Positions 28,844 through 37,524 of a stretch of 64,000 bases of DNA are shown here, one piece after another; the stretch's first letter is position 1, and each line of letters starts with the position of its first letter. Origin of the DNA: Rahnella sp. AA (GTDB lineage: Bacteria > Pseudomonadota > Gammaproteobacteria > Enterobacterales > Enterobacteriaceae); contig NZ_PITQ01000002.1 in the NCBI RefSeq assembly GCF_002834385.1, positions 716,615 to 780,614 on the forward strand, written 5' to 3'. Below the pieces are notes generated by a model. That model saw nothing but the letters and a program-made list of their open reading frames with translations. It ran no database searches and was not told where the DNA came from. Both the position numbers and the translations under genes were made by a program.

Positions 28844-28854
28844 TGCATACACTT
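28844..28854. promoter_or_regulatory. GntR-type operator half, distal copy
   Basis: TGCATACACTT, the exact reverse complement of 29173-29183. The 11-bp identity over 330 bp in an AT-rich intergenic region is unlikely by chance and points to binding by the adjacent FCD regulator, perhaps with looping. Confidence 0.45.
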
Positions 28855-28944
28855 TTGCACTCACTTTAACAAATCACTATTTATCATAAGCTTATTCACT
28901 ATAGAATATTTAGCCCTTTGTTATTTCCGAATTAAAAAATTAAT

Positions 28945-28961
28945 TGCACTGTTGCAGTGCG
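28945..28961. promoter_or_regulatory. NtrC (NRI) enhancer-like site
   Basis: TGCACT-GTTGC-AGTGCG. The enteric NtrC consensus is TGCACY-N5-RGTGCA; only the last base differs. It is about 200 bp upstream of the sigma-54 promoter, a usual enhancer distance. Confidence 0.6.
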
Positions 28962-29147
28962 GTTATTGCTCCAAAAAAGTGAAAATAAACTTTCTGCTTT
29001 GATCAGCGGTTTCATTTACTGCGAAAATAATTACCTTGTCTGATTTACTTTTTAATTTTTTAACACGCCGGTTCTCCCTGTTTTTCATCATTATTTGATT
29101 TCTCAGCGCTCATTATCCGGCCCGGTTGCGCTGCAAAATTGCGCACA

Positions 29148-29162
29148 TGGCATAGAACTTGC
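29148..29162 (+). promoter_or_regulatory. Sigma-54 (RpoN) promoter of the Liv-type operon
   Basis: TGGCATA-GAAC-TTGC, with GG and GC at the required -24/-12 spacing (consensus TGGCACG-N4-TTGC). The predicted start, near 29173, falls on the palindromic operator; the first gene begins at 29323. Confidence 0.75.
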
Positions 29163-29172
29163 CTTTGAACAT

Positions 29173-29186
29173 AAGTGTATGCACTT
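29173..29186. promoter_or_regulatory. Palindromic GntR-type operator at the transcription start
   Basis: AAGTG-TATG-CACTT is a perfect inverted repeat placed at the expected start of the sigma-54 transcript, a repressing position. It shares 11 bp in inverse with 28844-28854. Confidence 0.5.
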
Positions 29187-29322
29187 GTTTATTCACTTAA
29201 GCGTGCATCACTTTGCGTCACACCAGGGGTACTTACACGACATCCGCTACGCCCGATCAGGGCTCTGACGATGCCGACATCCAAACGCTTCAACGTGTTG
29301 ATAAAAGAACCGGAGATCCATA

Positions 29323-30441
29323 ATGAAAACTCGCTTTCGCCGTATCGTTATCCTGTCTGCGCTGACCAGCGTGCCACTGTTAAGTGCCGTTCACCCTGCT
29401 TTCGCAGACATCAAACTGGGGGCAATCCTGCCACTGACGGGCACCAGCGCCAGCATTGGCGAGGATCAGCGTCGCGGCATTGAACTGGCGGTTGAGAACC
29501 TCAATGCCAAAGGCGGTGTCGCCGGGCAAAAACTGGATGTCGTGGTAGAGGATTCAGCGGGTAGCCCGGTGACCGGGCTGAATGCGGTCAGAAAACTGAC
29601 ACAGGTGGATAAAGTGCCGCTGGTGGTAGGCGATTTTTCTTCCAGCGTGACCATCCCTGTGGGTCAGTATCTGGTGAAAAACAATCTGGTCCACATCAAC
29701 ATTTCCGGTACCAGCGCAGATGTCCGCAAAATCGGTAAATCCTCTTACAGCGTGATTGGCCTTGATGATCTTTCGGCACGTTTTTCCGCCGACGACGTCT
29801 GGCAACAGGGTTACCACAACGTCGCCTTTATTGCGCCGGACGGGGCTTATGGCCAGGGCATGGCGCAGCAGTTCAAACAGGCGTTTGAAAAACTGGGCGG
29901 AAAGGTGGTGGCCAAAGTGCTGTATACCAGCGGTCAGCCTTCTTACCGCCGCGAGCTGGAGCAAATTTCCCGTGCCAAACCTGACGCTTACGTCTACACC
30001 AGCTACGGCCAGGATGCGATTGTCCTCAACCGCGAAGCCTGGGAACTGGGGCTGGGCAAAACACCGTGGTACGGCATGTATCTGACGATGGCGATTGCTG
30101 ATTCACCGGCACAATACACCAACGGGCAAATGGGTATGGAAGTCTCCGGCATGGCGCAGCAAACCGATGGACAGAGTTACAACGCGAACTATCAGCAGCG
30201 CTTCCACGAAAAACCGCGTTCCGTTTACGGCAGCTACGCCTATGACAGCATCATGCTGGCCGCTGCGGCGATAGATAAAGCCCACGACGCCAGCCCGGCC
30301 GCGCTGGTGGCCGCGATGAAAACCGTCGCCCCCAAATTTACCGGCATTACCGGCACCCTGAATCTGGATGCGGATAACCAGCGCCAGACCCAGCCCTACC
30401 TGAAAGTGAAAGCGCTCAACGGCGAACCGGTGGCGCGATAA
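29323..30441 (+). CDS. Liv-type ABC transporter substrate-binding protein
   Basis: 372 residues: signal peptide ending PAFA, then a type I periplasmic fold (Peripla_BP_6) opening with IKLGAILPLTGTSASIGEDQRRGIELAVENLNA... (family hallmark). It captures an amino acid, amide or related ligand for the four downstream partners. GGAGA ribosome site. Control by a sigma-54 promoter implies use under nitrogen limitation. Ligand unknown. Confidence 0.9.
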   Translation: MKTRFRRIVILSALTSVPLLSAVHPAFADIKLGAILPLTGTSASIGEDQRRGIELAVENLNAKGGVAGQKLDVVVEDSAGSPVTGLNAVRKLTQVDKVPLVVGDFSSSVTIPVGQYLVKNNLVHINISGTSADVRKIGKSSYSVIGLDDLSARFSADDVWQQGYHNVAFIAPDGAYGQGMAQQFKQAFEKLGGKVVAKVLYTSGQPSYRRELEQISRAKPDAYVYTSYGQDAIVLNREAWELGLGKTPWYGMYLTMAIADSPAQYTNGQMGMEVSGMAQQTDGQSYNANYQQRFHEKPRSVYGSYAYDSIMLAAAAIDKAHDASPAALVAAMKTVAPKFTGITGTLNLDADNQRQTQPYLKVKALNGEPVAR

Positions 30442-30481
30442 CGCGATCGTTTCCTTCTGTTTCTTTGTTCAGGAAAGCATC

Positions 30482-31375
30482 ATGTTTCAGTTTATTGTTG
30501 ATACGTTAATCCGCACCGCCGATTTGTCACTGGTCGCGCTCGGGCTGAGCCTGGTCTACGGCCTGGTGCGGTTTGCCAATATCGCTCACGTGCAGTACGC
30601 CATGGTCGGAGCTTTCCTGACCGCTGGCGGCATGAAAATGGGCATGCCTTTTCCCCTGGCGGTGCTGTTTTCTGCCCTGTCTTGCGGTGTTTTAGCCGTG
30701 CTGCTGCATCACTGGGTGTTCCAGCGCCTAATGGGCGCCGGGGCGGCAAATGCCATGATCGGCTCACTTGCCGTCTCGATGGTGATGATTGCACTGATGT
30801 TAGGCGTCGAAGGATCGGCGCCTGTCAGCTACAACTTACCTATTGGCAGCACCTGGCAATGGGGCGGGATCCGCATTTCAGCCGACGAATGCTGGAGCCT
30901 TGTTTCCACCGCCGCCATCATTGTGATTTTCAACTTTCTGCTGTTTTTCACACCGCAGGGCCGTTCCATCCGGGCGCTGGCCAGTAACCGCGAACTGGCC
31001 GCAGCTTCCGGGCTGAATGCCAATGCCATTATCCACACCGTCAATATGATTTCCGGGATGATCGCCGCCGTCGGCGGTTCCCTGATTGCTATGAACGGCA
31101 GTGCGTATATCAACCAGGGCAATGATCTGATGTTGCCAGTATTAGCGGCGGCTATTCTCGGCGGGCTGGGTAACCCGATGGGGGCAATTTTGGGGGCACT
31201 GCTGATTGCCGTCACCGAAACGCTGGTCACTAACATCAACTGGGGATGGCTTTACGGCGAAGACATGGTGTTTATGCCGACCACCTGGATCAACGCCGCG
31301 TCATTTGTGATGCTGCTGTTAGCCCTGCTGTTGCGTCCTTATGGCTTATTCAACCGGGAGGTGCGCCGTGTCTGA
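30482..31375 (+). CDS. Branched-chain-type ABC transporter permease (LivH-like)
   Basis: 297 residues, about eight membrane segments; begins LGLSLVYGLVRFANIAHVQYAMVGA, typical of LivH. The C-terminal part ILGGLGNPMGAILGALLIAVTE is the conserved coupling region. Follows the binding-protein gene by 40 bp, and overlaps the next permease by 8 bp. Confidence 0.9.
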   Translation: MFQFIVDTLIRTADLSLVALGLSLVYGLVRFANIAHVQYAMVGAFLTAGGMKMGMPFPLAVLFSALSCGVLAVLLHHWVFQRLMGAGAANAMIGSLAVSMVMIALMLGVEGSAPVSYNLPIGSTWQWGGIRISADECWSLVSTAAIIVIFNFLLFFTPQGRSIRALASNRELAAASGLNANAIIHTVNMISGMIAAVGGSLIAMNGSAYINQGNDLMLPVLAAAILGGLGNPMGAILGALLIAVTETLVTNINWGWLYGEDMVFMPTTWINAASFVMLLLALLLRPYGLFNREVRRV

Positions 31376-32255
31376 GTTTCTGCTGCATATTTTTTGCATC
31401 GCCGGCATTTACGCGATGATCGCACTGGCCCTGAACCTTCAGGCCGGTTATGCCGGGTTGCTCAATTTCGGGCATATCGCGTTTGTCGGTATCGGTGCTT
31501 ACGCCATCGGGATCGGTAGCCAGTTTTCGCTGCCGTTGTGGCTGGTGATCCCCGCAGGGATCGCGCTGGCGATGGCGGTTTCCGTCGCGATGGCGCTGCT
31601 CGGGCGTCAGCTTTCTGCCGATTACTGGGGGATTGCTACGCTGGCGCTGGCGGAAATCATCCGCATTTCGGTCGTTAACGAAGAAGGGCTGACCGGCGGC
31701 GGTCAGGGGATCGGCAATATTACCGCCCCGTGGAGCACCGGCCTGCAACAGCATGACGTGCTGGTCTTCACTGCGTTAATCCTGTTGTGTATCGCTGTTT
31801 GCACCTTTATTTCTCTGCGTTTTGGTAACAGCCGTTTTGGCCGGGCTTTGCGGCTGATGCGTGAACAACCGCAACTGGCCATGTGCATGGGATATTCGCT
31901 GCTGTGGCTGAAGTGCCGTGCGCTGATGTGCAGCGCAGTAATGTGTGCCATCGCGGGGATGTTGCTGGCCTGGTACACCAATTATGTCAGCCCGGATTAC
32001 CTGCTTTCTTCAGAAACCTTCCTTATCTGGAGCATGGTGATGATCGGCGGGATCAGCAATGTGCGCGGTGTACTGGCAGGCGTGGTCGTGGTCGAAGGGT
32101 TATACAATTTTATTCCCTTCGCCAAAGATCTGCTCCACATGAGTTCTGACCTGACCGGCGCGTTGCGCCTCGGTTTAGTCGGGCTGGTCATGTTGATCGG
32201 GTTGTTATTACGTCCGGGCGGAATTTTGCCTGAAAAACTGAGGATACTGCCATGA
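31368..32255 (+). CDS. Branched-chain-type ABC transporter permease (LivM-like)
   Basis: 295 residues from GTG 31368; GGGAGG lies 6 nt before it and the start overlaps the LivH-like stop, so this start is preferred over the ATG at 31341 (inside the previous gene, no ribosome site). Membrane protein with LALNLQAGYAGLLNFGHIAFVGIGAYA, the LivM signature, and MIGGISNVRGVLAGVVVVEG near the C-terminus. Confidence 0.9.
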   Translation: MSEFLLHIFCIAGIYAMIALALNLQAGYAGLLNFGHIAFVGIGAYAIGIGSQFSLPLWLVIPAGIALAMAVSVAMALLGRQLSADYWGIATLALAEIIRISVVNEEGLTGGGQGIGNITAPWSTGLQQHDVLVFTALILLCIAVCTFISLRFGNSRFGRALRLMREQPQLAMCMGYSLLWLKCRALMCSAVMCAIAGMLLAWYTNYVSPDYLLSSETFLIWSMVMIGGISNVRGVLAGVVVVEGLYNFIPFAKDLLHMSSDLTGALRLGLVGLVMLIGLLLRPGGILPEKLRILP

Positions 32256-33031
32256 CAACGCTGCTTACGGTGGACGCGATCAGCAAGGCGTTCGGGGGCA
32301 ACCAGGTGCTGAAGTCCGTTACGTTTGGCCTGCAAAAAGGCGAGATCCTCGGGTTACTTGGGCCAAACGGATCCGGGAAAAGCACGTTGCTTAATGCCAT
32401 TTCCGGGTTCACCGCCATCGACAGCGGCACCATTACGGTTGGCTCAGAACGTATCGACAAAATGCCACCGCATCGCATCATCAGGGCCGGTATTGCCCGC
32501 ACTTTCCAGCTTCCGGCCATGCCGGCAAAAATGACCGTCATGGAAGTGGTGATGACCGCAGGCACGCGCCATCACGGTGTCTGGAATGGTTTGTTATCGC
32601 TGCCCTCAGGCCGGCGCGCGGAGAAGGAAGACCACCAAAAGGCCACGGAGTTACTCGATACGCTGTTGCTGACTAAAGTACGGGATTTACCCGCTGCGGC
32701 GCTCTCCGGCGGCCAGAAAAAACTGTTGGGCATTGCCTGCGCGCTGATGGGCGACCCGGCTATTTTGATGCTTGATGAACCGATGGCGGGCGTACACCCG
32801 AAACTGCGCCAGGAGTTGGTTGAAACCCTGAAAACCCTGAGCCGTACGGGAATTTCGCTGATTATCATTGAACACGATATGCATTTTATTAAGTCGCTTT
32901 GTGAGCGCTGCATCGTGCTGGATCGCGGGCATATTGTCGCCACCTGCCATCCTGATGATTTATCAAAAAATCAGGACGTGCTGGATGCGTATCTGGGTGG
33001 CGCAGGCCGTGCCCTGAAGGAGGCCGTATGA
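32252..33031 (+). CDS. Branched-chain-type ABC transporter ATPase (LivG-like)
   Basis: 259 residues. Walker A GPNGSGKSTLLNAISG, signature LSGGQKKLLGIACAL, Walker B ILMLDEPMAGVHP, switch IIIEHDMHFI. The region IARTFQLPAMPAKMTVMEVV is LivG-typical. ATGA overlaps with both neighbours. Confidence 0.92.
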   Translation: MTTLLTVDAISKAFGGNQVLKSVTFGLQKGEILGLLGPNGSGKSTLLNAISGFTAIDSGTITVGSERIDKMPPHRIIRAGIARTFQLPAMPAKMTVMEVVMTAGTRHHGVWNGLLSLPSGRRAEKEDHQKATELLDTLLLTKVRDLPAAALSGGQKKLLGIACALMGDPAILMLDEPMAGVHPKLRQELVETLKTLSRTGISLIIIEHDMHFIKSLCERCIVLDRGHIVATCHPDDLSKNQDVLDAYLGGAGRALKEAV

Positions 33032-33747
33032 TCACAATCAACGACGTCGTCGCCGGTTATACGCCGGGTGTCGATATTTTGCAGGGCATTTCTCTGGAAG
33101 TTGCACAGGCCGAGATTGTCACGCTGCTCGGGCCAAACGGCTGCGGGAAATCCACCCTGCTCAAATGCATCGCCGGGTTTCTGACGCCACGTAACGGAGA
33201 GGTTCGCCTTAACGGCGAGGAAACCGGCGCGATCCCCATTCACCGGAAAGTGCGCGAGTGTTCACTGGGGTTCGTTCCGCAGCTCGATAACGTTTTTAAC
33301 AACCTGAGCGTGGCAGAAAATCTGCAAACCGGCGGGCAGTTTTTACCACCGGTAAAACGTAAACGGCGCATGGAACAGCTCTGCGAGCTTTATCCGCTGC
33401 TGCGTAAAAAGTGGCAGGTACCAGCCTCGGCGCTGTCGGGAGGCGAACGCCAGATTCTGGCCCTGACCCGCGCGCTGATGCCCGAACCGGCGATTTTGCT
33501 GCTTGATGAACCGTCCGCCGGGCTGTCCCCTAAAATGCTCGATGAAGTGTTCAGCGCCATTCAGGCCATCCGTGAGCTGGAAAAAGTCACTATTTTGATG
33601 GTGGAGCAAAATGCGATGGAAGCCCTGCACATCTCTGATCGCGCATATATTCTTGCGCTGGGCAAAGTGGCGCTGACCGGCGATGCCCGCGATTTACTCA
33701 GTGACCCGCGCATGAGCGAACTTTACTTCGGAGGACGAACCGTTTAA
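33028..33747 (+). CDS. Branched-chain-type ABC transporter ATPase (LivF-like)
   Basis: 239 residues. Walker A GPNGCGKSTLLKCIAG, signature LSGGERQILALTRAL, Walker B ILLLDEPSAGLSP, ending LYFGGRTV in the LivF manner. It pairs with the LivG-like ATPase to drive import. Starts inside the previous gene's stop (ATGA). Confidence 0.92.
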   Translation: MITINDVVAGYTPGVDILQGISLEVAQAEIVTLLGPNGCGKSTLLKCIAGFLTPRNGEVRLNGEETGAIPIHRKVRECSLGFVPQLDNVFNNLSVAENLQTGGQFLPPVKRKRRMEQLCELYPLLRKKWQVPASALSGGERQILALTRALMPEPAILLLDEPSAGLSPKMLDEVFSAIQAIRELEKVTILMVEQNAMEALHISDRAYILALGKVALTGDARDLLSDPRMSELYFGGRTV

Positions 33748-33799
33748 GCCATGTCTTTATTCTTTAATTTATTACGATTTACAGCCAGGAGCGTTCGTT

Positions 33800-34651
33800 A
33801 TGTCTGAGTTAATCCCCGTTGTTGATCATGCGGTGATCAACGTTGATGACCATCTGGATGACGCACAGGCACTGTTTGTCCGCATGGGATTTCAGCTATC
33901 TGCGCGCGGGCATCATTCGATGGGGTCAAGCAATCATCTGGCCATTTTTGGTGAAAACTATCTGGAACTGCTGGGCTATGAGCCGGAGATAGCCGGCAAA
34001 ACCGCCGCGCCCAAAGGCCTGTGGCAACCGCCCGTGGGGCTGGTCGGGCTGGTCTGGAAAACGCAGGACGCCGACGCTATTTATCAGCATTTGCAAAAAT
34101 GCCAGCTGGATGGCGAACCGCCGACGGCGTTTTTCCGCCCGGTGACGCTCCCCGACGGGCATGTCGTCGAGGCGCGTTTTTGCATCACGCGGATTAACAG
34201 CCAGCGCATTCCCAACGGGTTCAGCTTTTTCTGCCAGCATCTGACGCCTGCCGCCGTCTGGCAACCCGAATGGCAGCAGCATCCGAATGGCGTGCAGGAT
34301 CTGAGCAGCTTTGTGATTGTGGCGGATGCCCCGGATAGCGCCGCGCAGGTTTATTCACAGCTGTTCGGCCCGGAACATGCCATGCAGCAAAACGGCGAAG
34401 AATATTGCCTTCAGGCTGGAAAAACCACGCTGAGAATAATTACCCCCGCACAGTTGCAGCGGGAAGGTTTCGCCCTGCCCGATGATTACAACGGGCAACC
34501 GAGAATGTGCGCACTGGAGTTTCGGGTATCCTCACTCGCCCAAACCAGAGCCTGTCTGGAGAAAGGAGACATCCGCTTTAGCACAAGCAACGGCACAATG
34601 ATTGTTTCTCTCTCTGAAACACTTCATGTCGCACTGCGCTTTCACGAGTAA
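33800..34651 (+). CDS. VOC-family (glyoxalase-like) protein, Glyoxalase_3 type
   Basis: 283 residues. Two vicinal-oxygen-chelate modules: the first begins with VDHAVINVDD (metal-ligand His) and contains GSSNHLAIFGENYLELLG; the second is near 165-283 (LSSFVIVADAPDSAAQVYSQLFGPEHA). Members are isomerases, lyases or dioxygenases; the reaction is not readable. Placed 52 bp after the ATPase gene with an AGGAG site, it is probably in the same transcript and acts on the imported compound or its breakdown product. Confidence 0.75.
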   Translation: MSELIPVVDHAVINVDDHLDDAQALFVRMGFQLSARGHHSMGSSNHLAIFGENYLELLGYEPEIAGKTAAPKGLWQPPVGLVGLVWKTQDADAIYQHLQKCQLDGEPPTAFFRPVTLPDGHVVEARFCITRINSQRIPNGFSFFCQHLTPAAVWQPEWQQHPNGVQDLSSFVIVADAPDSAAQVYSQLFGPEHAMQQNGEEYCLQAGKTTLRIITPAQLQREGFALPDDYNGQPRMCALEFRVSSLAQTRACLEKGDIRFSTSNGTMIVSLSETLHVALRFHE

Positions 34652-34659
34652 GGTGCAAG

Positions 34660-34687
34660 GTGCAGGCCTCACAGCCTGCACATGTTT
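34660..34687 (+). terminator. Terminator of the Liv-type operon
   Basis: GTGCAGGC-CTCACA-GCCTGCAC (34660-34681), perfect 8-bp stem, followed by ATG and six T, just after the VOC gene stop. Confidence 0.85.
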
Positions 34688-35123
34688 TTTCATTTTAGGA
34701 ATTTGCCCAGTATTTGCTGAAATATTTAACGAACCGGTGTGAAATATAAATCTTCTTTCATCTGCAATTGGGGAACCGCACATAACAACATCATATAAAA
34801 AATCACAAACTTGTATTCACCACCGCAACCCCCGTAAATTTAGCTTAAGAGAGAATCTACCGCCATCCAATAAAAAAACCGTCTAACAACATAAAAATTA
34901 CATTTATATTAATTCAACAATAAAATTAACCTTTGTTATTTTCTGACATCATTGCAGGGTTTTGAAATTTAAATATCACTGGTCAGTAACAAAAAATATC
35001 GGCATAGTAGGCCGGTCATGGAATACGCATCCGATAATCTGGGACTCGAGACAAAATCACACAGCAACGTAACAATATAACAACGATATTTATAATATTA
35101 TTCATAGTTCCAGAGGTTCCACA
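34688..35123. other. AT-rich intergenic region before the Aer-like gene
   Basis: About 435 bp without a credible gene. It presumably holds the promoter of the Aer-like gene. A CCGATAAT near 35031 resembles a FliA -10 element, but no matching TAAA element lies 11 bp upstream, so I do not call a FliA promoter. Confidence 0.4.
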
Positions 35124-36722
35124 ATGCGTGTAAACATGCCAGTGACACAACGGGAATATAAATTAGATCCCGGCACCACGTTAATGTCCACCACTGATGT
35201 TAATAGCCGAATTATTTATGCTAACTCAGCGTTTATTAACGTCAGCGGGTTTTCCGAAGATGAACTGATCTTCAAACCTCATAACCTGGTGCGTCATCCG
35301 GATATGCCGGTGGAAGCCTTTGCCGACATGTGGTTTACCCTGCAGCAGGGCGACAGCTGGACCGGTCTGGTGAAAAACCGCCGTAAAAGCGGCGATCACT
35401 ATTGGGTGCGTGCCAATGTAACCCCGGTTTATCACCGGGATAAACTGACCGGATATATTTCTGTACGAAATAAACCCGATGAGCAGGAAATTAAGGCCGC
35501 AGAAGATTTATACAAACAAGTGAGAGATAAAAACGCCGGAAGCCGGAAGTTTTATAAAGGCCTGGTCGTGCGCACCGGTTTATTTTCGTTTTTATCTGTA
35601 TTACAAAAACTTCCCGTTAGCTGGCGTTTACGTTTGCCGCTATTTATCGCGGGCCTTTTCCCGCTCTTATTTTCTTTAACGGGTCAAAGTATTACGTGGG
35701 TTGCCGCAGCAACAGTGGTTATTTTACTGGCTGCCGATTTATTCCTGCAAACACAAATCCGCAATCCGATAAAAAAGATTCTGACGCAGGCACAGGTAGT
35801 GGTCTCCGGTAAAAAAGCGGATTCCGTTCACCTCAACCGCGTTGATGAAATAGGCCTGCTGATGCGTTCTATTAATCAGTTTGGGCTGAATTTGCATTCG
35901 CTGGTAGAAGATGTCGGTGCGCAGGTTGGTGGGATTACAAACATCAGTAACCTGATGGCGAAAAACAGCACCGCCCTGAGCGCACGGACGGAAGAAACCG
36001 CTGCCAACCTCCAGCAGACTGCCGCCGCAATTGAAGAAATCACGGGTGCCGTTGAGCAAAGTGCTGACACTGTCGTTCAGGCCAGCAAACTGGCAGACAG
36101 CGCCACCCTGGTGGCGCAAAAAGGCGGCAAAATCATGCATGAAACCATTGGCATGATGCAGTCGATCTCCCACGCCAGCAGTAAAGTGGTGGACATCATT
36201 TCCGTTATCGACGGTATCGCCTTCCAGACCAATATTCTGGCACTTAACGCAGCCGTTGAAGCGGCAAGAGCAGGCACCGAAGGGCGCGGATTTGCCGTTG
36301 TCGCCGCAGAAGTTCGCGTCCTGGCTCAACGTTCCGCGACAGCAGCTAAAGAGATTAAAGCGCTAATCGAAGCCAATATGCACAGCGTAGAGACTGGCGG
36401 ACAGATGGTCGAAAATGCCGGGAAGCAGATCAGCGAGATTATTGGTGAGGTGGTGCAAATGTCGGGGCTTATCAAAGAAATCAGCCATGCCACACATGAA
36501 CAAACTTCTGCGCTGACGCTGATTAATACTTCGCTGGCACAAATTGAAACCATGACACAAAACAACGCCGAAATGGTGGCTCAGTCTTCAGAATCTGCGG
36601 AAACCCTTAACTGGCAGGCGACCCGGTTGAGAAGTGCAATCGACGTGTATGGTGGGCAGATGACCAGAATGGAATCCCGAACCTCATTACTGAGCGGGCT
36701 GGATGAGGTCGCCGTCGGGTAA
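35124..36722 (+). CDS. aer: Aer-like PAS-domain chemoreceptor (aerotaxis/energy taxis)
   Basis: 532 residues. N-terminal cytoplasmic PAS domain (about 15-115) that is close to E. coli Aer in FAD-binding style: STTDVNSRIIYANSAFINVSGF, HNLVRHPDMP, DMWFTLQQGDSWTGLVKNRRKSGDHYWVRAN. A KGLVVRTG linker, paired hydrophobic segments (about 170-215) anchoring it without a periplasmic domain, HAMP-like region, then a receptor signalling domain ([28 protein letters not shown]). It senses redox/oxygen state and signals to CheA. No CheR pentapeptide. Slightly longer than E. coli Aer (506) through its C-terminal tail. It may be an Aer paralogue rather than the sole Aer. Confidence 0.85.
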   Translation: MRVNMPVTQREYKLDPGTTLMSTTDVNSRIIYANSAFINVSGFSEDELIFKPHNLVRHPDMPVEAFADMWFTLQQGDSWTGLVKNRRKSGDHYWVRANVTPVYHRDKLTGYISVRNKPDEQEIKAAEDLYKQVRDKNAGSRKFYKGLVVRTGLFSFLSVLQKLPVSWRLRLPLFIAGLFPLLFSLTGQSITWVAAATVVILLAADLFLQTQIRNPIKKILTQAQVVVSGKKADSVHLNRVDEIGLLMRSINQFGLNLHSLVEDVGAQVGGITNISNLMAKNSTALSARTEETAANLQQTAAAIEEITGAVEQSADTVVQASKLADSATLVAQKGGKIMHETIGMMQSISHASSKVVDIISVIDGIAFQTNILALNAAVEAARAGTEGRGFAVVAAEVRVLAQRSATAAKEIKALIEANMHSVETGGQMVENAGKQISEIIGEVVQMSGLIKEISHATHEQTSALTLINTSLAQIETMTQNNAEMVAQSSESAETLNWQATRLRSAIDVYGGQMTRMESRTSLLSGLDEVAVG

Positions 36723-36736
36723 ATACCGTTAAACAT

Positions 36737-36767
36737 ATGCAGGCGATATGTCACCTCGCCTGCATAC
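36737..36767. terminator. Hairpin between aer-like and DUF333 genes
   Basis: TATGCAGGCGA (36737-36747), 9-nt loop, TCGCCTGCATA (36757-36767): 11-bp perfect stem between convergent genes. The T run is weak on both sides. Confidence 0.55.
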
Positions 36768-36778
36768 ATCATTAAAAT

Positions 36779-37012
36779 TTACTGATGATCGCGGCGGTAT
36801 AACTCCCATTCGTCGATGTACCGGCCGTCACGGAACACGCAATCCGCCCGGACGCCATGCGGCGTTTCGACATTCACCGATCTGCCACCTCTTTCATGGC
36901 AATACACCGCAGCCGGGTTAGCCATCCCCGTCTGATGTTTTTCGTGTTTATGGGGGTAACTCACACAACCCGCCAGCGCGGAAACCATGATGATGAGAAA
37001 GAGTTTTTTCAT
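36779..37012 (-). CDS. DUF333 lipoprotein
   Basis: 77 residues. Lipoprotein signal with lipobox LAGC (Cys16) and a DUF333 core NPAAVYCHERGGRSV...ADCVFRDGRYIDEWELYR. Two Cys in the mature part (YCHE, ADCV) may form a disulfide. Similar small enteric proteins (YoaF-like) are envelope proteins of unknown role, sometimes labelled putative hemolysin without proof. GAAGG ribosome site; lies alone between convergent and tandem neighbours. Confidence 0.82.
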   Translation of the reverse strand: MKKLFLIIMVSALAGCVSYPHKHEKHQTGMANPAAVYCHERGGRSVNVETPHGVRADCVFRDGRYIDEWELYRRDHQ

Positions 37013-37152
37013 TCTGAGCCTTCGTGAAAAGAGAAAACAACGCAGAGATTTTATTCCTCCACGCTTTCCGTTTTCTACTCACAGTTTCCTAAAAATGCGC
37101 ACTTTTTCTGACGGGAAACACAACGCGAGCGCCTCCGGCATGGAAACCCGGA

Positions 37153-37515
37153 TCAGATATCAATGGTTTTACCCTTCGGGTAATGCAGTATTTTCTTCAT
37201 CGTCATCAGCACTTCATTAGGGTTCATGAGCAGTGAGCTGATCCTGACATTGATGACGCGACAACCGGTAAACCGGTCAGGGTTATCAATGACAATATCG
37301 GCAGCGATAATGACAAGATCGGTGGTTTCAATGTCTTTTTCAGACAATTTATTTTTAATCCCCAATACGCCCTGTGTTTCGATTTTGACGCCAAAATCAT
37401 ACTCTTTTGCCAGCTTCTCGAGTTTTTCCGCTGCCATATAAGTATGCGCAACACCGGTGGTACAGGCGGTGATCGCGAGGATATTAATTTTTGAGGTTCC
37501 TGTTTTTAACGACAT
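37153..37515 (-). CDS. PTS fructose-family EIIB component (second copy)
   Basis: 120 residues, PTS_IIB_fruc fold. The phospho-accepting Cys18 is in ITACTTGVAHTYMAAEKLEKLA. The usual motif is CPTGxAHT; here Pro is replaced by Thr. The C-terminus extends by about 15 residues beyond the other EIIB in this cluster. It receives phosphate from the EIIA domain of the multiphosphoryl protein and passes it to sugar bound by the EIIC. It follows the AraC gene by 9 bp. Confidence 0.85.
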   Translation of the reverse strand: MSLKTGTSKINILAITACTTGVAHTYMAAEKLEKLAKEYDFGVKIETQGVLGIKNKLSEKDIETTDLVIIAADIVIDNPDRFTGCRVINVRISSLLMNPNEVLMTMKKILHYPKGKTIDI

Positions 37516-37524
37516 ATCGCCTCC

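Larger units (their letters stand above)
28713..29322. promoter_or_regulatory. 610-bp divergent control region of the Liv-type and GntR units
   Basis: AT-rich, no convincing ORF. It holds, left to right, a putative GntR half-operator (28844-28854), an NtrC-like site (28945-28961), a sigma-54 promoter (29148-29162) and a palindromic GntR-type operator (29173-29186), listed separately. A second, poorer copy of the operator (AAGCGTGCATCACTT) lies near 29199-29213. Confidence 0.6.

Noticed and set aside
31341..31367. ATG start for the LivM-like permease
   Set aside because: Lies inside the LivH-like gene without a ribosome site; GTG 31368 has GGGAGG at proper distance.
35020..35050. FliA promoter before the Aer-like gene
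   Set aside because: CCGATAAT resembles the -10 element, but no TAAA-type -35 lies 11 bp upstream.
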